Source of the DNA: UBA2033 sp035345875 | GTDB taxonomy: Bacteria > Spirochaetota > Leptospiria > Leptospirales > Leptospiraceae | Length of the DNA: 64,000 bases | Direction of reading: 5' to 3' | NCBI GenBank assembly: GCA_035345875.1 | Contig: DAORDH010000021.1 | Coordinates: 31,495-95,494, forward strand | Shown here: one piece after another, positions 25,952 to 33,583 of the stretch | How positions within the stretch are numbered: the first letter of the stretch is position 1 | Layout of the letters: each line of letters opens with the position of its first letter | Position numbers and translations under genes: made by a program | The notes under the pieces: model-generated | Database searches by the model: none | Told to the model about the DNA's origin: nothing | Seen by the model: the letters and a program-made list of their open reading frames with translations, nothing else

Positions 25952-27547
25952 ATGGAATTAGAGGCAAAATTAGAGAAACCTGCTATTGTAACTGGAACCC
26001 GTCAAATCAATAATCTATTGATTAAAATGAAAACTCCTCCCGCTGTCCACCTACCACAGAGACAACCTCTTGTAATAGGACTTGCTATCGACAAAAGTTG
26101 GTCGATGAAAGGCGACAAAATGGAAGCAACAATTGAAGCTGCTTGCTCACTTGTTAATTGGTTAACTCGACACGATTATGTTACTATCATAGCTTATTCA
26201 GCAGATGTGCAAGTTGTTCAACCACTCATTCAACTAAAAGAAAAATCAGCCGTACTTGATAAGATTAGATCTATACAAGTCGCAACCTCCACAAATTTAA
26301 GTGGTGGTTGGCTTCAAACACTAAGAGCGGTCGAATCTGCAGGTGTTCCAAATGCCTATAAAAGAGTAATACTACTAACAGATGGACAGGCAACTCTCGG
26401 AATCAAAGATCCGTTACAATTCAATCAAATAGCAGCAGACCATATTGGTCGAGGCGTATCAACTACTACTATTGGCTTTGGTGAAGATTTCAATGAAACA
26501 TCCCTTCGCGACATAGCAGTCAATGGAGGAGGGAATTTTTATTATGTTAGCAGTCCCGAACAAACATCTGAAATTTTCTTTCGAGAATTTGGAGATATTG
26601 GAGCGTTATACGCACAAGCAGTTGAAGTAAAACTAAAACTAGCTCCAAATGTGAAAATGCTCGAAATATATAATGACTTTCCATTTCAATCAAATGAAGA
26701 TGGAACAATATCTATTCAATCAGGAGATGTTCGAGCAGATGACGCACGCAGTATCGTTATGTCATTGGAGATTGATGCAGAGAAAAATATTGATGCTCCC
26801 GATTTATTAAATATTGATGTTTCTTATTACAATCTCTTTGAAAAGATGAGATTAGATAAGATCAGTCGATCTCTACCATTAGTTAAAACAGCAAAGGAAC
26901 CTGATTCTGATAGTGAAGTTGTTGTAGAGAGACTTGTAACATCATCCGCTAAAACTGTAATTAAAGCCGCAAAATTAATCAAAGAAAATGATGTAGGTAT
27001 GGCTAGAACGTTACTCCAAGCGGCAATGGATCGTGTAGAAGATAATATTAAACTATCTCCCGATATCCTAAACCCAATTCTACAAAGATTAAAAAATATT
27101 GAAATCAAGTTAAGAGAAAACGCTGCAAGTGCAAGTAAACATTTTATGGCAGAGGGAAGTGATCTTTACAGTAGAATGGATATCATCGATACCGGTGGTG
27201 TTGATGTTCATGACCGTATTTTTGAATACAAAGTCATAGGGGATATTGACTTATACAAATGCCCTGATATCAAAGCAACGGTTCAATCCCAAATGCGCGA
27301 TGGTTATCGATTTGTAATTTTTGATTTAAGTGACTGTAAGTTCATAGATTCATCTGCAATCGGAGCTTTTATTCAAATAGTAGGTTGGCTACGAAAACGA
27401 GGTGGAGAATTTATTGTTACAAATATTGTCGATAGTGTTCGCAAAGTATTTACCATCACTCGTCTAGAAAATCATATCCGAGTAGCAACCTCAATGGATG
27501 AAGCAAGAGACATTGTAGAATCTATCATATCTGCTACATCTAGATAA
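25952..27547 (+). CDS. Von Willebrand A - STAS fusion protein
   Basis: This 531-residue protein has an N-terminal vWA domain (about 38-230) with a complete MIDAS metal site: D-K-S-W-S (Asp47, Ser49, Ser51), the T-S-T-N-L-S Thr loop near 114 and L-T-D-G-Q near 146. A beta-rich middle (235-330) and a helical linker (335-415) follow. The C-terminal STAS domain (about 425-528) carries K-F-I-D-S-S-A-I-G, with candidate phospho-Ser467/468. No signal peptide or membrane segment is visible, so it is probably cytoplasmic. The vWA part resembles the batA/YfbK-type soluble class. It may couple metal-dependent protein binding to a partner switch. It stands alone in its transcription unit. Confidence 0.88.
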   Translation: MELEAKLEKPAIVTGTRQINNLLIKMKTPPAVHLPQRQPLVIGLAIDKSWSMKGDKMEATIEAACSLVNWLTRHDYVTIIAYSADVQVVQPLIQLKEKSAVLDKIRSIQVATSTNLSGGWLQTLRAVESAGVPNAYKRVILLTDGQATLGIKDPLQFNQIAADHIGRGVSTTTIGFGEDFNETSLRDIAVNGGGNFYYVSSPEQTSEIFFREFGDIGALYAQAVEVKLKLAPNVKMLEIYNDFPFQSNEDGTISIQSGDVRADDARSIVMSLEIDAEKNIDAPDLLNIDVSYYNLFEKMRLDKISRSLPLVKTAKEPDSDSEVVVERLVTSSAKTVIKAAKLIKENDVGMARTLLQAAMDRVEDNIKLSPDILNPILQRLKNIEIKLRENAASASKHFMAEGSDLYSRMDIIDTGGVDVHDRIFEYKVIGDIDLYKCPDIKATVQSQMRDGYRFVIFDLSDCKFIDSSAIGAFIQIVGWLRKRGGEFIVTNIVDSVRKVFTITRLENHIRVATSMDEARDIVESIISATSR

Positions 27548-27969
27548 AAATATATCCAAAGTGCGATGATTAGTTTTGCAAGAGTAGTTTTCCAACTATC
27601 ATAAAATTAACTCATTGCACTTCCCAAACTCCAGCAACAAAACAAAGAAATTCAAACTCACTATTCCCAAACAATAACAGTGGTTATTTCCAAATTGCTT
27701 TCGCTTTAAATTACTATTTTTTCTATCTCAAATTTTACTAATGCCAATTACCAAAAGAATTTTCCCAGTTTTTTATAGAGAGTCTTATTTTTGATAATTG
27801 AGAATACCCAAATTTTTCAAAAATGGAAAATTACTTTTGGCGCAGAGTACACAATCATCCAAAACAATTTAATCGATCAATCTCAAGATTTCCATTACCT
27901 ATCATTTTCTAGGATGAACAACGAATCCCTTGGTAATTTGGTTACTAAAAATTTTACTAGTTTTAAACT
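27548..27969. other. Gene-free gap after vWA-STAS
   Basis: About 420 bp of AT-rich DNA lie here with no convincing reading frame. An in-frame stretch from 27791 has only a TTG start and no ribosome binding site. No strong hairpin, repeat or RNA signature was seen. Confidence 0.6.
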
Positions 27970-28170
27970 TTAATCCTTTATGAAGTTTCGAGCATTCTTG
28001 ATTCTTTTGGCTCTAATTTTAGCTAATTTCTGCATCTGGCGCGTATTGAGCAATTCACTAGCCTTAAGTCCAAAATTTGGAAGTTGTGATTCACTTGTTA
28101 AATTTGCGTTAGATAAATTGTTTTTTGCGAAGGAACTTTTTAGGTTCTCATTCATGTCTGAATAATACAT
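27970..28170 (-). CDS. Small basic protein with strong ribosome binding site
   Basis: This small protein has 66 residues. The case for a real gene is the near-ideal Shine-Dalgarno GGAGG (minus strand, 28177-28181) exactly 6 nt before ATG at 28170, stronger than for most genes here. The product is hydrophilic and Asn/Ser-rich in its first half, with a strongly basic helical C-terminus (K-L-A-K-I-R-A-K-R-I-K-N-A-R) that could bind nucleic acid or acidic partners. No family is recognised. The overlapping plus-strand frame (27980-28165) mirrors it, looks signal-peptide-like only because of that, and has no ribosome binding site. It is isolated in a 0.8-kb gap. Confidence 0.5.
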   Translation of the reverse strand: MYYSDMNENLKSSFAKNNLSNANLTSESQLPNFGLKASELLNTRQMQKLAKIRAKRIKNARNFIKD

Positions 28171-28362
28171 AATCCGCCTCCGTGCGTATTTGAATTATTG
28201 TGTGTTTTATATCTTTTAAAGAGTAGACCCTCATCCATGAAGCGTCTATTTCTCCTAATATAACTATCGATTAAAATAAAAAATACTTGATACTAAAAAA
28301 AATAATTGTACAATTTCTTTCCTATATTATTATGTACAAAAAAAAGAATAATTGTCAGACAC

Positions 28363-28596
28363 ATGTGTATTAAACTAGTAAATCATACAGGAAAAAGAGA
28401 AGGTAAGTTTGTCTCTTATGAATTTGGAACAGATCTCTTTGGATACATCTATTTAGATAAATTCAAAGGAAATGATGATAAAGGCAAATTAGTAGACCGA
28501 TGGATTTTAAACGATCTAGGAAGTCTAGTTCGTACATTAGATTTAGAAATCTACAGAAGAGAAGTTGAAAATTACGAAAATGTAAATGCAATCTAA
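28363..28596 (+). CDS. Small protein upstream of MutS-like gene
   Basis: This protein has 77 residues from ATG at 28363. A TTG 19 codons upstream would add a hydrophobic leader but has no ribosome binding site. The sequence C-I-K-L-V-N-H-T-G-K-R-E-G-K-F followed by F-G-T-D-L-F-G-Y-I-Y-L-D and R-W-I-L-N-D-L-G-S-L-V looks like a compact alpha/beta fold, but I do not recognise a family. The end overlaps the start of the MutS-like gene by 11 bp, so the two are probably translated together. Such coupling suggests a functional link with the ATPase, which is inference. Confidence 0.6.
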   Translation: MCIKLVNHTGKREGKFVSYEFGTDLFGYIYLDKFKGNDDKGKLVDRWILNDLGSLVRTLDLEIYRREVENYENVNAI

Positions 28597-30454
28597 GATT
28601 GCCTTTCATGATACATTCACTTCTAGTCAGTTTATGAAAAATTCAGACGAGCACAAAACACTTCTATCGCTTCTAAAAAAAAGAATTAACAAACTATCTC
28701 AAAAAATACAAACTGAGCAAAAAAAATTAAGTAAACTCAGTCTTCTAAGGCTCGGCATTTTTTCAATCATTGGAATTTCCATTTTCATTTATTATACAAG
28801 CAGAACAGATAATCATTATTATCTGCTCATTATAGGATTAGAGATTATTACTTTTGTTTTTTTGATTTTTTATTATCGAAGAATTGAAGTTTATAAGAAC
28901 AGACTAATTGCTTATGATAGACTTCTAAAGCGAGAAACAAATAGATCTCAATTTAAACTAGAAACGTTATATGACTACGATGTTACTATCAATTCTCTAG
29001 AATTGAAAAACCATTTCCACAGAGACCTTGGAATATCCGGAAAAAATGGCCTTTTTACTTATTTAAATACAACTAAAACCATCAATGGAGAAAAAATATT
29101 TTTAGAAAATCTTCTCCGCATAAAAAGAGAAAGCACAGATGAAATAGTCAAACGTCAATCAGCTATAAAAACACTTTCTCAAAATAAAAATCTTTGTTTT
29201 AAAATATTGAGAATATTCGAGGAAGCGCATTTAGAAGAAGTAAACAGTAAAATTAATTTAGCTCCTCTTTATTCCTACCAAAGCAAGTTCTTCGAGAAGC
29301 AAAAAATCTTAAGCAGAATCTATCAACCATATATAATTCTAGGATGGTTAGTAAATATATATCTTTTCTTAGCAGGATCGCCATCAATTAGTGCAAGCCT
29401 TTTTATAATAAATACAATTCTATTTATAATTAATAGAAAAGAAATCAGTCACCTATTTAAGTCATTTAAAAATATTGAAGATGAAATTCCGTCCATAGAA
29501 AGACTAACGTTATATCTATATGGGTCTAAAATTCAGTTTAATGATAAGAATACATTTTCGAATTTAGACAAAAATAGAATCAAAAATCTTTATAAAAAAT
29601 TGAGTTCAATAATAGGAAGAGTATCTGTTCAGAATGCACCTCTTATGCACTACACTTTGAATATGCTTTTTTTATGGGATCTATGGCAGTTAACTTCATT
29701 TTCAAAATGGCAAAAACAAAATAGAGAAATCATTCAGTCAATTACAGATGATATCTATCAAATCGATTCTATACTCCCCTTCGCATTTTTGAAGTTTCAT
29801 AATCCAGGCTATACATTTCCTACCTTGGATGAGAAACTAAAAACAATATCAGCTCAAAATATGGGACACCCATTAATTCCTGAAAGAAATAGAATCAATA
29901 ATCCGCTACAAAAAATCAAGATTGGTGAAAGTTTAATAATCACCGGCTCGAATATGTCTGGAAAAACAACCTATCTCAGAACAGTAGGCATCAATGCAAT
30001 TCTTGCACTCTGCGGTTCACCTGTTGCTGCAGATAAAATGGATTTGCCTCCACTTCATATTTTGTCTAGTATTAAAAATGAAGATTCTTTGGAAGAGGGA
30101 ATCTCCTTTTTTTACTCCGAAGTAAAAAGGATAGCACATATATTAAATCAAACGAAAGAGCCAGGAATTTATTTAATTCTACTTGATGAACTATTAAAAG
30201 GAACGAATACCCGTGAGCGTTTAATTGCGTCTAGAGCAATTCTAAAAAAACTTGCTTCATCCAATTCAATTATCTTTATAACTACCCATGATGTGGATTT
30301 AGCTATAAAAACCACAAAACAAAAAGTAGCTCACTTTACCGAAACCATTGAGGAAAACAAAATGAGTTTCGATTACAAAATAAAAGATGGCGTGATCAAA
30401 TCCACAAATGCACTAAAAATTTTAGAAATTGAAAACCTAGATTTAGACTTCTAA
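28586..30454 (+). CDS. Membrane-anchored MutS-like ATPase
   Basis: This 622-residue protein carries only the MutS core and ATPase (domains III/V). It lacks the mismatch-recognition domain I and its Phe-x-Glu, so it is not a canonical repair MutS (about 850 residues). The Walker A T-G-S-N-M-S-G-K-T-T-Y is near 453 and the Walker B L-I-L-L-D-E-L-L-K-G-T-N near 530. The signature N-E-D-S-L-E-E-G-I-S-F-F and the H-switch T-T-H-D are present. Two hydrophobic helices at about 48-68 and 73-92 and a third hydrophobic region near 245-285 predict membrane anchoring. Membrane-linked MutS paralogues are known in several phyla but their role is unclear. It overlaps the preceding small gene by 11 bp. Confidence 0.88.
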   Translation: MQSKIAFHDTFTSSQFMKNSDEHKTLLSLLKKRINKLSQKIQTEQKKLSKLSLLRLGIFSIIGISIFIYYTSRTDNHYYLLIIGLEIITFVFLIFYYRRIEVYKNRLIAYDRLLKRETNRSQFKLETLYDYDVTINSLELKNHFHRDLGISGKNGLFTYLNTTKTINGEKIFLENLLRIKRESTDEIVKRQSAIKTLSQNKNLCFKILRIFEEAHLEEVNSKINLAPLYSYQSKFFEKQKILSRIYQPYIILGWLVNIYLFLAGSPSISASLFIINTILFIINRKEISHLFKSFKNIEDEIPSIERLTLYLYGSKIQFNDKNTFSNLDKNRIKNLYKKLSSIIGRVSVQNAPLMHYTLNMLFLWDLWQLTSFSKWQKQNREIIQSITDDIYQIDSILPFAFLKFHNPGYTFPTLDEKLKTISAQNMGHPLIPERNRINNPLQKIKIGESLIITGSNMSGKTTYLRTVGINAILALCGSPVAADKMDLPPLHILSSIKNEDSLEEGISFFYSEVKRIAHILNQTKEPGIYLILLDELLKGTNTRERLIASRAILKKLASSNSIIFITTHDVDLAIKTTKQKVAHFTETIEENKMSFDYKIKDGVIKSTNALKILEIENLDLDF

Positions 30455-30559
30455 TCAATCTTTAAATATAAAATTTAAATTCTAAAATGATTTTTCATTG
30501 ACTAAATGGAAAGAGATTCAGACAATTAAGAGAGTCATGTTTGATTAGGAGATACTGCC

Positions 30560-31339
30560 ATCATAGAATTTTTTAAAACTCCCGATTTAAAGTCTGTTCT
30601 TATAAAAGCATTTCAAAAAGGACCAGAAAATATTTTATTTCATGCAATTCCTAGATACGTAGGCGATTATCTGCGTAATTTTACCATGCTTGAAACAGAA
30701 GGCTTGGAACACGTTCCAAAGGCTGGACGTGTTATGATAGTTCCCAATCATAGTGGCATTTTGGGATGGGATGCAACTGTACTACAAAACGAAATTTTAC
30801 GAGAAAAGAAAAGAATTCCTAGAACGATGGCACATGCATTCTGGGAGTCCCAACCTTTTTTAAAGAAAGTTAGCCGCAAGATGGGACTTATCACGACTGA
30901 CTTCAAGCTAGCTGTAAAAACATTAAAGAAAAATAAATTACTAGTCATTTTCCCGGAAGCAGAACATGGCAATTTTAAACCTTCCCATAAAATGTATCAG
31001 CTAACCGATTTTAATCCTGGATTTGTAGCCCTTTCTTTAATGACAGAAACTCCAATTGTTCCTGTAGCAATTTTGGGAGCTGAAGAGAATTATATTAATA
31101 TTGGAACTATTGATTGGTTTGAAGAGCAAATTGGAGCAAAGATTCCTATACCATTAAATCTTTTACCACTTCCATCTAGATGGAAAATAATTTTTTTAAA
31201 ACCAATCAGCTTGAAAAAGTATTCTCGTAAAGATGTAAAAAATGAAAAATTCTTAATTGAAGTTGCACAAAACGTTAGATTCCGCATTCAAGCTGCAATA
31301 CATAAAGAATTAGTAAACCGTGGTATTTTCAAATTTTAA
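30560..31339 (+). CDS. PlsC-like lysophospholipid acyltransferase, apparent ATC start
   Basis: This is a 1-acylglycerol-phosphate acyltransferase-like protein of about 259 residues. V-P-N-H-S-G-I-L-G-W-D carries the catalytic His and Asp, and F-P-E-A-E-H-G is the substrate-binding block; both match the NHSG-x-D subgroup of the family. The first ATG (30686) has no Shine-Dalgarno sequence. The frame is open and protein-like for 42 codons upstream, back to a TGA at 30542. TAGGAG (30546-30551) lies 8 nt before ATC at 30560. No ATG, GTG or TTG lies between, so ATC (or ATA at 30563) is the most likely start unless a base is wrong. It likely remodels membrane phospholipids. The CBS gene follows 12 bp later. 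Confidence 0.82.
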   Translation: MIEFFKTPDLKSVLIKAFQKGPENILFHAIPRYVGDYLRNFTMLETEGLEHVPKAGRVMIVPNHSGILGWDATVLQNEILREKKRIPRTMAHAFWESQPFLKKVSRKMGLITTDFKLAVKTLKKNKLLVIFPEAEHGNFKPSHKMYQLTDFNPGFVALSLMTETPIVPVAILGAEENYINIGTIDWFEEQIGAKIPIPLNLLPLPSRWKIIFLKPISLKKYSRKDVKNEKFLIEVAQNVRFRIQAAIHKELVNRGIFKF

Positions 31340-31351
31340 GTAGAGGTAAAT

Positions 31352-31795
31352 ATGGTAGATATATCCACTTTAAGTAGAACTGAATTATTAAAAAAATTAA
31401 AAGTAGAAGATTTAATGACAAGAGAAGTTTTAACAATAGATTATGATGATCTAATTGGTAAAGCAGCAAGACTAATGATTGAAAACCATGTCCACAGTCT
31501 GCTTGTTATTAAATATGGGAAACCTACCTACATGGTATCCACCTATGATCTAATACGAGTATCATACGAAGAGGCATTTAATGAGGGTAATGCAGATATG
31601 CTTCGCACTCCAGTGGAATCTCTCGTAAAAGGACAGAACCTGGTATCTGTCACAACTGATACATCACTTCTAGATGCGTTAGCTCTATTTGTTCAATACT
31701 CGATCCACTCCTTACCGGTTATCGATGATGGGAATGTAATGGGAATACTAACTCTTATGGATCTAGCAAAATGGTATAAGAAGACTCACGAGTAA
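31352..31795 (+). CDS. CBS-domain pair protein
   Basis: This 147-residue protein consists of two tandem CBS motifs, a Bateman module that senses adenine nucleotides or SAM. The first motif runs from V-E-D-L-M-T-R-E-V-L-T-I to M-V-S-T-Y-D-L-I (about 20-70). The second runs from V-T-T-D-T-S-L-L-D-A-L to M-G-I-L-T-L-M-D-L (about 93-140). No catalytic domain is attached, so it is a stand-alone regulator. It has a clear AGAGG ribosome binding site 6 nt before ATG. The next gene starts 2 bp after its stop, so an interaction with that HNH protein or with the upstream acyltransferase is possible but unproven. Confidence 0.92.
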   Translation: MVDISTLSRTELLKKLKVEDLMTREVLTIDYDDLIGKAARLMIENHVHSLLVIKYGKPTYMVSTYDLIRVSYEEAFNEGNADMLRTPVESLVKGQNLVSVTTDTSLLDALALFVQYSIHSLPVIDDGNVMGILTLMDLAKWYKKTHE

Positions 31796-31797
31796 AT

Positions 31798-32076
31798 TTG
31801 AACAACGAAGAATCCTTTTGGTCTGACGTATCAGATTCAGACATAGCAAGAGAAAGAAAAAAAGCGAAAGAATTAAAACAAACCGCTTGGTGGAAACAAA
31901 AACGATCCAATGGAATTTGTTATTATTGTAAAAAAAAGTTTCCGGTAGAAGATTTAACCATGGATCATTTAATTCCTTTGATCCGTGGAGGTAAATCTAT
32001 TAAATCAAATCTAGTTCCTGCCTGCAAAGAGTGTAACAACAAAAAAAAACACAACCTTCCTTTCGAATTAGGCTAG
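31798..32076 (+). CDS. HNH endonuclease-like protein
   Basis: This 92-residue protein is almost entirely an HNH nuclease fold. A C-Y-Y-C knuckle (near 41-44) is paired with C-K-E-C near 79-82 for zinc. The active motif M-D-H-L-I-P-L-x-x-G-G lies near 58-68 and N-L-V-P-A-C near 74-79, the pattern of 5-methylcytosine-type McrA/HNH enzymes. It starts at TTG only 2 bp after the CBS stop and overlaps the convergent HDOD gene by 9 bp. The nuclease substrate is unknown. Small stand-alone HNH proteins of this type are common in chromosomes without an obvious phage context. Confidence 0.85.
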   Translation: MNNEESFWSDVSDSDIARERKKAKELKQTAWWKQKRSNGICYYCKKKFPVEDLTMDHLIPLIRGGKSIKSNLVPACKECNNKKKHNLPFELG

Positions 32077-33357
32077 CATCTCGAAAAAGGGATGATCTTT
32101 AATTAAATCATAGTATTCTTTCTGAAAAGATTCTTTAACTTTGTCTGTAGCATTATAAGCTTGAAAAATGTTTTCTTCTAGTTTTTTTTCTTCCTCTCTT
32201 AGTTCATAACCAACCATTTGATAGGCAAGCAAACCAGCTAAACGAGTAATTCGATCTACATGTGAAACTTTTCCCATATCCTCTGCTGTAAAATTTTGAT
32301 GAGCGACTGCATCCTGTAATCCTTTAGGCATATTCCAAATTTTAAAAACTTTAGAACCTACATCAATATGATCGAAGGAAAATGCTTCCTTTTCTAAGGC
32401 ATAAATGTCTTTAGACTCGCTTGTAGCCTGCTTTATCATTTGCTCATAACGTTCTGTAAATGTAAGTGCTAAAATGGTCATGCCAATTTTTTTAAGTAAA
32501 GCAGATAAAAATAGATCATCTTTAAAACTTTTCATTCCAAGTGGAATTGATATATCATGTGCAATTAACGCAGAAAGAATTGGTAGTTCCTGTAAATTCT
32601 TTTGAAAGATATCTCCTTTTAGTTTCTTAGAAACTTGTTTGTTGGATTGAAGTAAAACTAGGTTTTTAACAGTTTTAGTTCCTAGCAAAGTAATCGCATC
32701 CTTTAGAGTATGGACTTTACCGGATCTACCATAGAAAGAAGAATTAGCAATTTTCATAATATCCATTGTAATAGATTTATCTGGACTAATTATTTTTTCT
32801 AATTCCTCACTTCCTCCACTTGGGTTATCAATATCAAAAGTTGTAATTTTTACAGCGACTGCCGGTAATGGAGGAATTACCAAATTTGCAAAATTAATAT
32901 TAACTGCTGGTATTTGATCTTTGGTGACTGACGTATCTTCCTTTCGACCTAACGCTTGTGAAAGTTTTTGAACTATCTGCATCCGATTATAAGGCTTTTT
33001 GATAAATGTATCAATTTTTAATTGAATTAAGCTTTGAATAATATTTTTGTCTGAAGCTGCGGATACTACTGCAATTTTAATATTTTTATAACTACTACGA
33101 ATTTTCTGAATAATTTCAATTCCATTTCCTGCAGCCATATTCACATCGACACAAATCATGTCTGGTTTGTTTAATGACTCTTGTAAGTAGAAAAGTAAAT
33201 CCTCGCCTGTTGTTGACTCATATATTATATCAAATTTCTCAGATTGTAGATGCATTCGCAGAAGACTTCTGTCTATCATAGAATCTTCTGCGGTAATTAT
33301 TTTAAATGGTTTTAAATTCTCTGGGTTTATCCCAACAGGGATTTTGTCTTCATTCAT
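32068..33357 (-). CDS. Response regulator with HDOD domain
   Basis: This 429-residue protein is a two-domain signalling protein. The receiver domain (about 18-140) has the acidic pair A-E-D, phospho-acceptor Asp71 in M-I-C-V-D-V-N-M and the conserved Lys in I-K-K-P-Y. The HDOD domain (about 155-390), with L-P-P-L-P-A-V-A-like entry I-P-P-L-P-A-V-A-V-K-I and the H-D-I/F-D-H-I-D-V-G-x-K-V helix, lacks the full HD catalytic set of true HD-GYP phosphodiesterases. HDOD proteins act as adaptors in stress, motility or cell-cycle signalling. No cognate kinase is next to it. The 65-residue gene lies 15 bp upstream. Confidence 0.9.
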   Translation of the reverse strand: MNEDKIPVGINPENLKPFKIITAEDSMIDRSLLRMHLQSEKFDIIYESTTGEDLLFYLQESLNKPDMICVDVNMAAGNGIEIIQKIRSSYKNIKIAVVSAASDKNIIQSLIQLKIDTFIKKPYNRMQIVQKLSQALGRKEDTSVTKDQIPAVNINFANLVIPPLPAVAVKITTFDIDNPSGGSEELEKIISPDKSITMDIMKIANSSFYGRSGKVHTLKDAITLLGTKTVKNLVLLQSNKQVSKKLKGDIFQKNLQELPILSALIAHDISIPLGMKSFKDDLFLSALLKKIGMTILALTFTERYEQMIKQATSESKDIYALEKEAFSFDHIDVGSKVFKIWNMPKGLQDAVAHQNFTAEDMGKVSHVDRITRLAGLLAYQMVGYELREEEKKLEENIFQAYNATDKVKESFQKEYYDLIKDHPFFEMLA

Positions 33358-33372
33358 TACTACAAAGGAACC

Positions 33373-33570
33373 TTAACGGAAAGTAATACGCCTTGCCTGT
33401 TCTCGATCATTTGGATCTGGTATCTCATCAAGGGAATTATATTTCACTCCATCAATTTTGTAACAGATCACACCATTATCATTTTCAAAGGTAATCGTTT
33501 TGGAGTTATTTTTCGAGGATTGAACAGATTCACCTTTTAAAAATTGTTTAAACTTGTCAAATAAACCCAT
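33373..33570 (-). CDS. Conserved-looking small protein
   Basis: This 65-residue protein has an amphipathic N-terminal helix (G-L-F-D-K-F-K-Q-F-L-K-G). A short beta section follows (T-I-T-F-E-N-D-N-G-V-I-C-Y-K-I-D-G-V-K-Y-N-S-L-D-E-I-P-D split over residues 26-52), with an Arg-rich end. I do not recognise a family. It sits 13 bp after the phosphodiesterase gene's end and 15 bp ahead of the HDOD regulator, so it is probably in the same transcript. Codon use looks like its neighbours, which supports a real gene. Confidence 0.6.
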   Translation of the reverse strand: MGLFDKFKQFLKGESVQSSKNNSKTITFENDNGVICYKIDGVKYNSLDEIPDPNDREQARRITFR

Positions 33571-33583
33571 ATGTATAGACCTC

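Noticed and set aside
27791..27973. 60-codon plus-strand frame
   Set aside because: TTG start, no ribosome binding site and no protein-like composition.
27980..28165. 61-codon plus-strand frame with a signal-peptide-like start
   Set aside because: It lies exactly opposite the 27970-28170 gene, which has a perfect ribosome binding site; this one has none.
28586..30454. DNA mismatch repair gene mutS
   Set aside because: The mismatch-recognition domain is absent and membrane helices are present, so it is a paralogue.
30686..31339. Acyltransferase starting at the first ATG
   Set aside because: No ribosome binding site at 30686 and the upstream frame encodes plausible protein after a good Shine-Dalgarno sequence.
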